From contig CALUEU010000002.1 in NCBI GenBank assembly GCA_944319735.1, forward strand, positions 124,001-188,000: a DNA stretch of 64,000 nucleotides, given 5' to 3'. Under the pieces are notes generated by a model. That model saw nothing but the letters and a program-made list of their open reading frames with translations, had not been told where the DNA came from and did no database searches. Below are positions 17,090 through 26,226 of this stretch, one piece after another. Source of the DNA: an uncultured Methanomassiliicoccus sp. (GTDB lineage Archaea; Thermoplasmatota; Thermoplasmata; Methanomassiliicoccales; Methanomassiliicoccaceae). The translations under genes were made by a program, and so were the position numbers. The stretch's first letter is position 1; every line of letters begins with the position of its first letter.

Positions 17090-17695
17090 TTAAAGCTCAG
17101 ACAGCTTGTTGAGAACGTATGCAAAAACGTCATCACGGCTCATAGAGGCATCAACAACTATGTATGAATGGTCTTCTGAAGCGGCAAGATCGTAATTGTC
17201 ACTTACCTTCTTCAGGAAGTTGAGCTTCTCAAACCTGCCCGGAACACTTGCCCTGAGATTCAAACGGTTCATTGCTTCCTCGGGAGAAATCTTCAGCAGA
17301 AAGGTAACGTCGGGAGAGATCGCTGCCGGCCTGTTGATTTCCTTCAGCCAGTTCCAGGAATTCTCCACCTTGTCAGAGAGAAGTGCGCCCTGATATGCAA
17401 GCGTACTTCCAACATACCTGTCGCAGAGCACCCATTTGCCGGCATTCAGCCACTTTTTGATTTGGGAAGTATGCTCGGCGCGGTCGGCAACATAAAAGAG
17501 GGTGTTGGCAATAGGCCCGGTAGTTTTAGACTCGGTTCTCAGGACGTCTCCGATCCAGGAGTCTGAAGGCTCTGCAGTAAGAACTGCATCAATTCCTTCA
17601 GAAACAAGATGCTCTGTCACTCTGCGCGACAGTTCGCTCTTGCCGGAACCATCTATTCCTTCGAATACAATAAAACGCCCTTTGGATGAGTTCAT
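17090..17695 (-). CDS. tmk: Thymidylate kinase
   Basis: Phosphorylates dTMP to dTDP. The 201-aa protein has the P-loop FEGIDGSGKSELSRR, the DRYVGSTLAYQGA motif and a short lid with NLRASVPGRFEKL. The length is normal. It heads, or stands just before, a minus-strand group with the TOPRIM and DUF167 genes. The 27-nt gap between tmk and the upstream TOPRIM stop suggests one transcript. Confidence 0.94.
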   Translation of the reverse strand: MNSSKGRFIVFEGIDGSGKSELSRRVTEHLVSEGIDAVLTAEPSDSWIGDVLRTESKTTGPIANTLFYVADRAEHTSQIKKWLNAGKWVLCDRYVGSTLAYQGALLSDKVENSWNWLKEINRPAAISPDVTFLLKISPEEAMNRLNLRASVPGRFEKLNFLKKVSDNYDLAASEDHSYIVVDASMSRDDVFAYVLNKLSEL

Positions 17696-17722
17696 CTAAG
17701 GGAGATATCCAGCTAGGTATAT

Positions 17723-18130
17723 TTATTGCCCGTAGATGCGGGACTTCAGAAGAGCAAGGTAGGAAGGCAGAGATTCAACATCCTTAATTTCCGACTTGCA
17801 GAGCTTGGAAAGCTCTGTTCTCACGTTGTCGTTGTAAGGAATGTCGTTTGCTTTCAGAGCATTTCTGAGTAAAGAAGCGAGCTGACCGCCCTTTCTGTCC
17901 CAGTCAGTCAATATATAAACTTCCTTATTCTGCGCTGCCAGATCCTCAACGGCAGCAAAGACGCTTTTGCGGGAGTCTTGAATCTTAATAATCTCGCCTA
18001 CGATGTCTAAGCTGTGAAGCGCCTCCACATCCTTTCTTCCCTCAACGATGATGACGGCGTTTTCAGGTCTTACCCTCAGCTCATAGAGGATTTTCTCAAC
18101 CCTTTCCAGAACGTCTGTTAAGTCTTTCAT
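17723..18130 (-). CDS. Small TOPRIM-domain protein
   Basis: A 135-aa stand-alone TOPRIM protein of the archaeal UPF0292 / small primase-like group. The catalytic glutamate is in VIIVEGRKDVEAL and the DxD metal motif is LTDWDRKGGQL. Relatives are M5-type nucleases and primase-like proteins, but the archaeal group has no proven activity. The first 35 nt overlap the end of the DUF167 gene in another frame. No internal Met could replace the start. Confidence 0.8.
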   Translation of the reverse strand: MKDLTDVLERVEKILYELRVRPENAVIIVEGRKDVEALHSLDIVGEIIKIQDSRKSVFAAVEDLAAQNKEVYILTDWDRKGGQLASLLRNALKANDIPYNDNVRTELSKLCKSEIKDVESLPSYLALLKSRIYGQ

Positions 18131-18428
18131 TTTCCACCAAAAGCGCAGCTACGCCTTCGATACCCTGATGGACGAGTACAGTCTTATGCCTATCTGTATG
18201 ACCTTTGAGAATCTCAACTGGAACTCCAAAGAAGTTTTTTAAAAGAATTTCAACAGCATTGTTGGCTTTTCCTTCAAGCGGCAGATCCTGCACTTTGACA
18301 ATCAACCTCTTTCTCCAGGGGTCAACCGAACCCACAGAAGCCGTCTTAGCATTGGGAGTGACCATTATGTCAATTTCAGTTGCATTATCGCCTACTGAAC
18401 GCATGGCCGCGAAGAAATCCGCAGTCAT
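18096..18428 (-). CDS. DUF167 / YggU family protein
   Basis: The 110-aa protein has the family pattern IDIMVTPNAKTASVG, the segment RLIVKVQDLPLEGKANNAVEILLKNFFGVP and KGHTDRHKTV (each well under its full length is enough to recognise it). Its molecular role is unknown. It overlaps the TOPRIM gene by 35 nt, so both proteins use the same bases in different frames. It starts 10 nt after the end of the citrate synthase gene on the same strand, suggesting cotranscription. Confidence 0.85.
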   Translation of the reverse strand: MTADFFAAMRSVGDNATEIDIMVTPNAKTASVGSVDPWRKRLIVKVQDLPLEGKANNAVEILLKNFFGVPVEILKGHTDRHKTVLVHQGIEGVAALLVENERLNRRSGKG

Positions 18429-18437
18429 ATAACAGCG

Positions 18438-19595
18438 TCACCGCTTGGAGAGATCAACGTATTCCCTGATTTCCTCTCCAACATAGATGCTGGAAGGCCT
18501 GTACAGAACAGGCTTTACCGGAGGATTGGGGAACTTTTCTTCGATCACATGTGCGGCCCAGCCTGCAGCCCTTGCCATGGCAAAAACCGGCGGGAAGAAA
18601 TCATGGTGGATTCCCATCGCATGATAAATCGAAGCGCTGTAAAGATCAACATTTGGATAGATGGCTTTACCCTTCTTCTCGTAAAACAATTTCTGAGTTA
18701 CCTCAGCCATCTTTTCAGTCATCTCATACCACTGAAATTCAGGATGGTCCTTGAGCAGATCATAAGCCATCTCCTGCAGGATAGTAGCTCTCGGATCGGT
18801 AGTACGGTAAACGGCATGGCCGATTCCAGCGACACGCTTGCCACGCTCAAACTGCTTGGTAACCCATGCTTCCACTTTGTCAGGGTCATTCATGTCAATG
18901 AGGTTTCTCATAACCTGAGCATTGGCACCGCCGTGCAGAGGTCCGGAAAGTGCGCCCACACCGGCAGAAACGGCTGCATACATGTTAGCACCGGTAGATG
19001 CCACCACTCTGGCAGCAAATGTAGAAGCATTGAAAGTATGATCAGCGTGTAAAATCATGGCGATGTCCATAAAGCGGGCGAGGTTGTCATCGGGGACTTC
19101 GCCGTTGAACATGTAGAGAAAATTAGCAGCGGTTGAGAGCTCTTCTTTAGGCTTCAGCGGCTCTTCTCCACACTTTATTCTCTTCCAGCCTGCAATTATA
19201 GCAGGCATTGAGGAAATGATGTGAATTGCCTTTTTCATGTTACAGTCTTTTGTTTCTCCGTGGGCAGGAGAGTGGGCAGAAAGTGCTGGTATGCTGGCCT
19301 GCAGCACACACATCGGATCCGTATCGGGGGACAGAGCCGTTAAGGAACTTCCTAAATCCTCTGGAAGTTTTCTATATTCCCTTACAGCTTCAGAGAATTG
19401 TTCAAGCTGCTCTTTATTTGGTAAGTACCCATAAAGAAGTAGATAAGCAGTCTCTTCAAAGGTAGACTTTCTTGCTAGTTCTTCTATGCGATACCCTCGG
19501 TAGAGCAGGATGCCGTTTTGCCCATCAACTTTACTGATTCTAGTTGTGGCAGCCTTGACTCCCCGAAGTCCGGTGTCCTCAACAAAAAGTGTCAT
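18438..19595 (-). CDS. gltA: Citrate synthase
   Basis: Condenses oxaloacetate with acetyl-CoA. The 385-aa protein is the short type II form. Active-site histidines lie in SGPLHGGANAQ and GIGHAVYRTTDPRA, and the catalytic Asp in the IHHDFFPPVFAMA region. GGGGG lies close before the ATG. The promoter region 19596-19729 contains a TATA-like CTATTTAAAT and a small hairpin GGGTTT/AAACCC. In a methanogen the enzyme serves an incomplete TCA route for 2-oxoglutarate and glutamate. Confidence 0.94.
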   Translation of the reverse strand: MTLFVEDTGLRGVKAATTRISKVDGQNGILLYRGYRIEELARKSTFEETAYLLLYGYLPNKEQLEQFSEAVREYRKLPEDLGSSLTALSPDTDPMCVLQASIPALSAHSPAHGETKDCNMKKAIHIISSMPAIIAGWKRIKCGEEPLKPKEELSTAANFLYMFNGEVPDDNLARFMDIAMILHADHTFNASTFAARVVASTGANMYAAVSAGVGALSGPLHGGANAQVMRNLIDMNDPDKVEAWVTKQFERGKRVAGIGHAVYRTTDPRATILQEMAYDLLKDHPEFQWYEMTEKMAEVTQKLFYEKKGKAIYPNVDLYSASIYHAMGIHHDFFPPVFAMARAAGWAAHVIEEKFPNPPVKPVLYRPSSIYVGEEIREYVDLSKR

Positions 19596-19729
19596 TCATT
19601 TTCCCCCACGGTGTAACATATGTGGCATAACACATGGGTTTGAGTAAACCCAACCCGCATTAATTAAACCATTTAAATAGTGTTCGTTCCCGGAATACAG
19701 TTGTAGATAAATAAATATCCATATGTTTT

Positions 19730-21481
19730 TTACATTCCCCAGAACTTATCATTCTTTCTTTTTATTTCTTTGAGTTCTTCGATTACCATACGGTCGTCTT
19801 CATTGATGTCCATCTTCTCCATTTCCTTGAGAGATGTTTCTCTGAGATCTACGTATAGAATGTCTTCCTCGTTGATCTGCCTTCCAACTGTCGGACCGTC
19901 TATGGCAACAGCTTTTTCATCGCCTTGGATAGCTTCCTTGACGCTTTCTTCCCCGTCCCTGATGGAACGGATTTTTCCTACAGTATTGCCGCCGATGTCA
20001 ATGAGAGACTGTCCGGGACGGATTCTTCCCCCCAGAACCCTGACTCCGACGATGGCGGGCTTGGAAGCTCTGAAAATGCAGTTTGGCAGCAGGCGGATTT
20101 TTCCCGGGAAGGCGAATTCTGATCTTTTTTCTTCATCCAGGCGCCTCTTTTCCTCTTCCATCCACTCCGTGTACTCTTCAATCAGGCGGTACACGACATC
20201 ACTGGTGAAGACTTTGAGGTTGGGATAGCTGATCTGTGCATCCTTGGCGTCAGGCAGCAGACCCACATTGAAACCCATGATGACACGGTGGACCGATTCA
20301 CCGTACGCAGAAGCATCTATCAGATCTTTTCTCGAGATCGAGCCTGTATCATACTTACGGATGGGAATACCGGCGTTATTACATTCATATGCCAAGGCCT
20401 CCAGGGATCCCAAGGCATCGGCCTTGATGTAAATACCGTCGTCATGGAGTTCGATGTTGACTTTGGTTTCGTTAGAGACTTCATCCCTGGCTTCGTCAGG
20501 ATTTGCCCCTGCGGCTCTCAGAGGTCCGCCGGAAACTACGCCGTCAAGGCTCTGGCACATCAGCTTCACACCGATGGCCGCGCTGACTTCTTTTACAGAA
20601 TCAAAACGATCTTTCGGATCTCTGATTTCATCAAGAGGCTTCGGCTTCAGGATTGCTTTTACCTTGGTCACCAGCGGCCTGCCTTTGGTACCTAAGATAA
20701 CAGTATCTCCTTTTTTGAGAGTACCTGCATAAATGATTACGTCAACCGTCTGTCCCAGCCCGCGCTCTTCCTTTACTTCAAGAATTACGCCTTTGGCCGG
20801 GCCTTCTTCCTTTTCCAGAGTGTCTTCCAGGAATCTCTGTGCCAGTCCAATCAACATTAAAAGCAGGTCTGGCAGCCCGATGCCGTTTTTGGCTGATATC
20901 GGTACAATCGCAATTGATTTGGTGAAATCTTCTATTTTGTCATAACGGTCTGCTGTATAGCCGTGCTCATACAGGTCGCCGATTATTTTGTAAAACTTAT
21001 CATCAAAACTGGCAGCTGCTTTATCAGACTGCTTCCTTATATTCAAAGCAAATGGTTCATCCTTGTTAACAGTCCAGTCTTCAATCAGGTCGACTTTGTT
21101 AACAGCAATGATGAACGGGGTCTTGAAACGCTTCAAAATAGAAATAGATTCGAGAGTCTGAGGCATTATACCTTCATTAATATCAATGACCAGAACTGCT
21201 AAGTCTGCTAAGGAACCCCCTCTTGCTCTCAAAGATGTAAAAGACTGATGCCCTGGAGTATCAATAAAAAGAAGACCTGGCATGTCAAACTTCTTGCTGC
21301 CTATCATTTGTTTGCAGACAGCGTATATGTGTTCTATCGGGACTTCAGTGGCACCGATATGCTGAGTTATAGCCCCGGCTTCTTTTTTAACCACAGCAGT
21401 ACCTCTGATCTGGTCCAACAATGTGGTCTTGCCATGGTCAACATGACCAAGAACGCTTACAATAGGCTGTCTGGTGGGCAT
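19730..21481 (-). CDS. infB: Translation initiation factor aIF5B
   Basis: The GTPase that joins the ribosomal subunits and handles initiator tRNA, 583 aa. All GTPase motifs are present: GHVDHGKTT, AGAITQHIG, DTPGHQSF, NKVDL and SAKNGIG. Domains II-IV follow with no inserted intein, which some archaeal aIF5B genes carry. It reads toward gltA with a 134-nt gap and has no close operon partner. Confidence 0.95.
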   Translation of the reverse strand: MPTRQPIVSVLGHVDHGKTTLLDQIRGTAVVKKEAGAITQHIGATEVPIEHIYAVCKQMIGSKKFDMPGLLFIDTPGHQSFTSLRARGGSLADLAVLVIDINEGIMPQTLESISILKRFKTPFIIAVNKVDLIEDWTVNKDEPFALNIRKQSDKAAASFDDKFYKIIGDLYEHGYTADRYDKIEDFTKSIAIVPISAKNGIGLPDLLLMLIGLAQRFLEDTLEKEEGPAKGVILEVKEERGLGQTVDVIIYAGTLKKGDTVILGTKGRPLVTKVKAILKPKPLDEIRDPKDRFDSVKEVSAAIGVKLMCQSLDGVVSGGPLRAAGANPDEARDEVSNETKVNIELHDDGIYIKADALGSLEALAYECNNAGIPIRKYDTGSISRKDLIDASAYGESVHRVIMGFNVGLLPDAKDAQISYPNLKVFTSDVVYRLIEEYTEWMEEEKRRLDEEKRSEFAFPGKIRLLPNCIFRASKPAIVGVRVLGGRIRPGQSLIDIGGNTVGKIRSIRDGEESVKEAIQGDEKAVAIDGPTVGRQINEEDILYVDLRETSLKEMEKMDINEDDRMVIEELKEIKRKNDKFWGM

Positions 21482-22039
21482 ACTGGTTGATACTTTCTAT
21501 AGATATTTGTAGTTTTTCAGAAAATGAATATTTCTGCTTATGATCTGTCAGGGCATCATGAATGTAATAAAAAGCCTGAGAACGTTTCTTATTGTGTCGA
21601 TAAGCAGGCATTTCTGAAGTAGTGGAAATATTGCAAGAGAAACTTTAAAAGTAGTTTGCATGGTGACGTTTTGAAAAATGGGCTTTGTTTTTTAGTCTGA
21701 AAATCACAGTTTCTAAGAAATCAGTAATAATGTAAATCATGAAATATGACTTATATAGAACGTGTCTGATCGACCTAAAGAACAGGAATCCTAATATAGA
21801 AACAATTTTGACTTCTGTATAAAACATGTCATGTAGAATACTTAATTCAATGAGTTTTGTAAATGAGTTAGAAACAGACTAGGAAAGACCTACTCAATAA
21901 CTGAATCTTTAATGAGTGAAGAATTTACAAAAGAAGTTGTTTGTGTGAGATGCTGATTAGTGAATCATTAAGATACTTCAGATTATGAGAAATGACTCAA
22001 ATGCAAAATACTAAATCATTATATTGTGATCTAGAAATA
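21482..22039. other. Intergenic region upstream of the membrane-protein island
   Basis: About 560 bp of AT-rich sequence separating aIF5B from the first family-A gene. It holds only short ORFs without ribosome sites. I see no clear repeat, RNA or gene remnant in it. The aIF5B promoter must lie at its left end. Confidence 0.5.
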
Positions 22040-22405
22040 ATGTCTTTTGAATCCAATCTTCCATCATTTGAGTGTTCACTTGCAATAAAGCAAAGAAATA
22101 TTGCATTTGCATTATTTGGGATAATAACTGTAGTCGCCATTATATGTGCATCATATCTGGAAGTTAATTATGAGATGACATTCGAAATGTGGATGATAGC
22201 GATAATTGGATTGTTGTCTGGCATTGTTACAGCAATTTTTGTAATGATAAATGCATATAAGATTGAAAAAGCATTTAGATTCTCTAAAGATGGTGGTGAA
22301 TTTAAGTTAATATATGAGAATGGAAGAGCATATGGAAACGGTCTGCTTGTTATGTCATTGATAATTGTGTTTACTGTGACATTTTATTATTTTCCAGTAT
22401 CTTGA
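22040..22405 (+). CDS. Family A small three-helix membrane protein (A1)
   Basis: Not recognised outside this window. From ATG 22040 (121 aa) it aligns from the first residue with the paralogue at 24416: SFESNLPSFECSLAIKQRNI against GRFDSNLPQFKYPLATKQRN. Hydrophobic segments lie at about 20-42, 50-70 and 99-118. The family signature is a polar Y-L-E-V-x-Y-E after helix 1 and NAYKIEKA after helix 2. An in-frame ATG at 21992 is less likely because the homology begins at 22040. It is followed by the decayed ATPase copy on the other strand, the same order as A2 with the intact ATPase. Confidence 0.7.
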   Translation: MSFESNLPSFECSLAIKQRNIAFALFGIITVVAIICASYLEVNYEMTFEMWMIAIIGLLSGIVTAIFVMINAYKIEKAFRFSKDGGEFKLIYENGRAYGNGLLVMSLIIVFTVTFYYFPVS

Positions 22406-22430
22406 TGATGAAAAATAACAACACTTATTA

Positions 22431-22673
22431 AATTGATTCATTGAGCAACTCTTGCATGCATTGGTGAAATGTCAATACCCAACATAGCTAATTGCGTTGG
22501 AAAGCGATTTTAAAGTCTGTTCTGCACCGTACCAAAGGATGTAAAAATATTGTTTTTTGTCTTTGCATTCATTAATTAATATTGTTTTGCAACTTGGCGG
22601 TGTTACAGATGCTTCCAATTTCTGATTTAATGTGTTTTGTTTAGTTTTTTGTTCCTACTCCGTCCATGAATAT
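22431..22673 (-). pseudogene. Decayed, internally deleted copy of the AAA ATPase at 24797-26185
   Basis: Base-level similarity to the intact ATPase is clear. AGCTAATTGCRTTRGAAAGCGATT, the TTGTCTTTGCA segment and TTTTGTTTAGTTTTTT recur in the same order and spacing. The piece next to A1 (AAATTGATTCATTGAGCA) instead matches the gene's 3' end near 24908, so about 1 kb has been lost between residues of roughly 75 and 415. Several stops and frameshifts interrupt it, and the start codon position has changed from CAT to TAT on the plus strand. The upstream operator is kept. Confidence 0.8.
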
Positions 22674-22709
22674 GTTTGCCTTCGGCTTAGTGTGTATAGT
22701 TTGATATAT

Positions 22710-22728
22710 TACGATATACTATATCATA
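22710..22728. promoter_or_regulatory. Operator palindrome, decayed ATPase copy
   Basis: TACGATATACTATATCATA differs at one base from the perfect 19-bp palindrome before the intact ATPase. Similarity to that promoter continues to about 22760 (a shared CACATAAT). Confidence 0.65.
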
Positions 22729-22882
22729 ATTCAGCATTTATGCTGTATTTTTAAGTCACATAATTAATTAAATCATAGACAATTTAAGAATTAAATATTA
22801 ATAAACTGGAGTTAAATGTCCCATGTTTGATTAAAGTTTCAAGTGAGCCATGGATGGAGTAGGTCGGATCGGAGTTGAAAGG

Positions 22883-23491
22883 ATGAATGATAACACAAAA
22901 GACTGTATTATAATACTGCTGGCAGTGATTGTCGGTACAAGTGTAGCAGTTTTTGATTATTTAGACATTTATCAGTTTGCCACAATTGTATATCTGCTAA
23001 TCATTTCAATTGGTTGGGCTGCTCTATTGCATGTAGTTCTCTTCTGGATAATTATGTTGCCATACAAAAAGCCAAAAATAAATTACAGAGTTAAAATAAC
23101 AGATGCTGCTAATGTTTCAATATCATGTTCTAAATATGAATTTGGAAAATCAATTCATGTGGATATTGATGAGGATATTAAAATTGAGATGTACAAAGGA
23201 CAATTGATTACAGTAAAGGTTCCTTATGGTGAAAGATCATTTTCTGTTTATCAACACTCAAATATGAAAACATACAAAAAGATCTGCATAAAAAATGATA
23301 CTAAGCTGCATGTCTGGTCTGAAACTTCTACAGATAAAACTCCGTTTCATATAGGGATTTCCAATGGTGACGATAGCTGTTATGATGAGTTAGCAAGAAA
23401 TACATACATATCATCGATAAGGATTATTTCATTAGTGGTGCTGATCTATCTGGTAATTACTGTGGGAGGCTTTATCACAATGCTGTCATGA
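22883..23491 (+). CDS. Family B membrane protein with a soluble beta-rich domain (B1)
   Basis: Not recognised. The protein is 202 aa from ATG 22883, chosen because GGAG lies 8 nt upstream; a frame from 22850 is also open. Two N-terminal helices (about 8-55) are followed by a roughly 110-aa polar domain rich in alternating beta pattern (ITDAANVSISCSKYEF, IKIEMYKGQLITVKV, KLHVWSE) and a C-terminal helix. The paralogue at 29895 shares the order LTDG, IECSEFY, ATLFRGSKITLNL and RLYVWIE. The middle domain resembles PEGA-like beta sandwiches only in general pattern. Confidence 0.7.
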   Translation: MNDNTKDCIIILLAVIVGTSVAVFDYLDIYQFATIVYLLIISIGWAALLHVVLFWIIMLPYKKPKINYRVKITDAANVSISCSKYEFGKSIHVDIDEDIKIEMYKGQLITVKVPYGERSFSVYQHSNMKTYKKICIKNDTKLHVWSETSTDKTPFHIGISNGDDSCYDELARNTYISSIRIISLVVLIYLVITVGGFITMLS

Positions 23492-23519
23492 ATGAAGTTA
23501 TCACGCATCGGATAATCAT

Positions 23520-24224
23520 TCAATTTTTCAACCATTGTAAATATCGCCTATTTTTAACTCCAACATATGCGAGTATGGGACCACCTCCAATCATTGTAAG
23601 TGCTGCCCCAAATGCTGGTGGAGTATTATATAGAACAATTCCCAAATAGAATATCAATAAACCTAATGGAATTGCAAATGTTCCTGCTATGATGCTGCAA
23701 TTGGCTTTCAACATAGTCATGTTCCCATACATCTCAGAGACATGTGAAAACATAACGAATAAACGAAACCCATGCTCGATTCCTTCAGTAATAGACTGTT
23801 TGGGTGCATAACCAAGATTTTTTGCATAATCCATCTGGGTTTGTTTATCAACTGTTTCATTGATGAGAATAGCCGCTGCGTTATCCGCATTATAATTATA
23901 GTCTGAAATCATTGTATTTCTAAAGTTGTTGATTTGATCAGATAGGGATTCCATATCAAACTTTTTTGCATATGGCATAGGAATATCAATGACCAATATT
24001 GATTCTTTAACCAAAGAAGGATTAGAATCGCAGAACTGCACGAATTGTTTATTGATTGAATTCAATGGATGTTGATATACCAACACTATCTGATCGTAAT
24101 TTTCAAGATTTTTGTTATTGTGGATTTTAATAAAATCATAAAGCATACCTGAAGTTTGTTTAGATATCAGAGCTATTGAGTGTGTTTCTAAAGGGCGGTT
24201 TGAGTATAATATTAAAGTCTTCAT
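23520..24224 (-). CDS. Flavodoxin-like protein with C-terminal membrane helices
   Basis: The 234-aa protein begins like a flavodoxin-fold domain (KTLILYSNRPLETHSIALI, then YDQIVLVYQHPLNS), but the family is not certain. The last third has two hydrophobic helices (about 175-200 and 203-222) and ends in a basic tail. AGGAG lies slightly far upstream of the ATG. It is convergent with B1 (28 nt) and divergent from A2. Its place inside the A/B/C island, on the opposite strand, suggests it belongs to the same accessory unit. The function is unknown. Confidence 0.65.
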   Translation of the reverse strand: MKTLILYSNRPLETHSIALISKQTSGMLYDFIKIHNNKNLENYDQIVLVYQHPLNSINKQFVQFCDSNPSLVKESILVIDIPMPYAKKFDMESLSDQINNFRNTMISDYNYNADNAAAILINETVDKQTQMDYAKNLGYAPKQSITEGIEHGFRLFVMFSHVSEMYGNMTMLKANCSIIAGTFAIPLGLLIFYLGIVLYNTPPAFGAALTMIGGGPILAYVGVKNRRYLQWLKN

Positions 24225-24415
24225 CCATTCTCATTCTCCTTTAAAATTTTTTAAATATTAATATTAGTATGTCTACAATAGAGTCCGTTGGACTGCAAAT
24301 ATTGTAAACGGTTACAACAATCAGAAAAATATACAAATTTCACACATAACTTCAGAATGGAAGTGGGAGATGCAGATATTCAACCAAATACTGGCAAATA
24401 AGCGTTGGTGTTAAT

Positions 24416-24784
24416 ATGGGCAGATTTGATTCCAATCTTCCACAATTCAAGTATCCATTAGCAACAAAGCAAAGAAACATTGCATTTACGTTATATGGTA
24501 TAATAGCCGTAGTCACCATTGTATGTGCAGTATACCTAGAAGTTATGTATGAAAAGACTTTCGAATTGTGGATGGTAACGATAGCTGGATGGCTATCTGG
24601 CATTGTGACCGGAACGATTGTAGGTATAAATGCATATGATATCGAAAAAGCACTTGATGATAATAAATCTGAATCTGAGACTATGAAGATATGTAAGAAA
24701 GGAAAAGTATATGGAATTGGTTTACTCGCGCTATCATTAGTTATTGTGCTTACAATGACGTATTATTATCTTCCAATATCATGA
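24416..24784 (+). CDS. Family A small three-helix membrane protein (A2)
   Basis: The best preserved family member, 122 aa. Helices are at about 20-42 (IAFTLYGIIAVVTIVCAVYL), 50-70 and 99-119. The polar signatures are PLATKQRNI before helix 1, YLEVMYEKTFELW between helices 1 and 2, and NAYDIEKAL after helix 2. GGTG precedes the ATG by a few bases. It is convergent with the AAA ATPase, 12 nt apart, and the same A-ATPase arrangement is found at 22040-22673. No signal peptide or catalytic motif is visible. Confidence 0.75.
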   Translation: MGRFDSNLPQFKYPLATKQRNIAFTLYGIIAVVTIVCAVYLEVMYEKTFELWMVTIAGWLSGIVTGTIVGINAYDIEKALDDNKSESETMKICKKGKVYGIGLLALSLVIVLTMTYYYLPIS

Positions 24785-24796
24785 TGATTAAAGTGA

Positions 24797-26185
24797 TTAT
24801 TTTAAGTATAGATCACTGAGAGTTATTAGTCTCACGTCAGACTGGTGATGTTTCTTTAGAGATGAAGTAAAGCCAGATTTTGAGAATAGATAATAGTAAT
24901 ATCTATCAAATCGATTCATCACTTGAGCATACTCCTGCATTAGCCTCAGTTCATCTTCGCCGATTAGCTTATTGCAGTATTTGCAGGAACCTATTACTCC
25001 TTCCTGCTTATCGATTGAAGCGGCTACAATATCTATCTGCACCTGTTTTTTTGTTTTGGAGTCTGCTCCCCACCATTGTCCTATTTCCCCTATGATGAAT
25101 GGAAGATTCTCATCATGGAACAGCATGAAGTCTTTACACATCTTTTCAAAGACTAAACCCATATAATCAGAAAGCCTGCTTTCTATTGATGTTTTATAAG
25201 CCTGCCCGATTCTACCTGACAAGATTGCAGCCATATTGTTTGGAATAAATGTGTACCAGAAACGGAAGAAAAAGTCTTCAATCAGATATATGGGACGCTT
25301 ACTGTTCGAGTCAGTCACAGGAGTTTCTTTTTTCAAAATACCGAGTGATATTAAATTTGTAATGTATTTAGAACATAATCCGGTTTCTAGTCCCACTGTC
25401 GAAGATATTTCAGACAGCTTTGTTTTTCCAGATGCTATGGCAGTGATTATTGCATTGTATGTGGCAGGTTCCCTGAGCTCTTGTTTCAGAAGATTTGACG
25501 GTTCCTCAAAAAGCATAGCATTCTTGTCAAATATGCAGTCCAGTAAATTTTCTTTCACATTCTTCTCAGGCGAGAACTGCTCGAGGTACATGGGTATACC
25601 ACCGGTAATGCCATACATTATCGCTTTGTCTTCATATGAGTACTTGGGAAACCATTTCCCAGTGTCAAAGTAATCAAACGGCAGAATTTTGAATTGAGCT
25701 GTGCGACGACCATAAAGAGGACTTTGATACCCAAGTACCTGATTTTCCATGAAACTCATTGAAGAACCGCAGAGGATAAGAAACAGCTTTGTATTTTTGA
25801 ACTGATGATCGAGATAGTTCTGAAGGAGAGAAGAAATGCTAATCTCTGCCTGAGCTAAATATGGGAATTCATCAATCACAAAGATCAGGCGGTCTGAAGA
25901 TGCCATTTCTCTGATTTTATCAAAAGCATCAGAGAAACTTTTGTATATGGCATTGGATGAAATGCCGGCATCAGCGTAGCTAATTGCATTAGAAAGCGAT
26001 TCTAAATTCTGTTCTGCACTGCTCTCCAAGGATGCGAAGAATATTGTTTTCTTGTCTTTGCAGAACTCATTAATCAGTGTTGTTTTTCCAACTCGGCGGC
26101 GACCATAGATTACTGCTACTTCCAGCTTGCTGCTTTGATACATTTTGTTTAGTTTTTTCAGTTCCTGCTCTCTACCTATGAACAT
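24797..26185 (-). CDS. AAA ATPase with C-terminal DUF234 (archaeal ATPase_2 family)
   Basis: The 462-aa protein has Walker A GRRRVGKTTL (residues 28-37), Walker B LIFVIDEFPYL, a sensor region LILCGSSMSFM, a winged-helix part (about 245-290, KLSEISSTVGLETG) and a C-terminal DUF234 domain, which has a PD-(D/E)XK-like fold in this family. These ATPases are abundant in archaea and of unknown function, possibly mobile or defence-related. GAGG is placed before the ATG, and a perfect palindrome sits in the promoter, so self-repression through its own wHTH is plausible. A decayed copy lies 2 kb away. Confidence 0.85.
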   Translation of the reverse strand: MFIGREQELKKLNKMYQSSKLEVAVIYGRRRVGKTTLINEFCKDKKTIFFASLESSAEQNLESLSNAISYADAGISSNAIYKSFSDAFDKIREMASSDRLIFVIDEFPYLAQAEISISSLLQNYLDHQFKNTKLFLILCGSSMSFMENQVLGYQSPLYGRRTAQFKILPFDYFDTGKWFPKYSYEDKAIMYGITGGIPMYLEQFSPEKNVKENLLDCIFDKNAMLFEEPSNLLKQELREPATYNAIITAIASGKTKLSEISSTVGLETGLCSKYITNLISLGILKKETPVTDSNSKRPIYLIEDFFFRFWYTFIPNNMAAILSGRIGQAYKTSIESRLSDYMGLVFEKMCKDFMLFHDENLPFIIGEIGQWWGADSKTKKQVQIDIVAASIDKQEGVIGSCKYCNKLIGEDELRLMQEYAQVMNRFDRYYYYLFSKSGFTSSLKKHHQSDVRLITLSDLYLK

Positions 26186-26207
26186 ATTTGTCCTCAGTTT
26201 AGTATAT

Positions 26208-26226
26208 TACGATATACTATATCGTA
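26208..26226. promoter_or_regulatory. Perfect 19-bp palindrome in the ATPase promoter
   Basis: TACGATATA-C-TATATCGTA is a perfect inverted repeat 22 nt before the ATG of the ATPase, overlapping the likely TATA element. One base differs in the copy at 22710-22728. It is probably the binding site of a dimeric repressor, possibly the ATPase itself. The remaining 26227-26504 sequence shows no gene. Confidence 0.65.
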
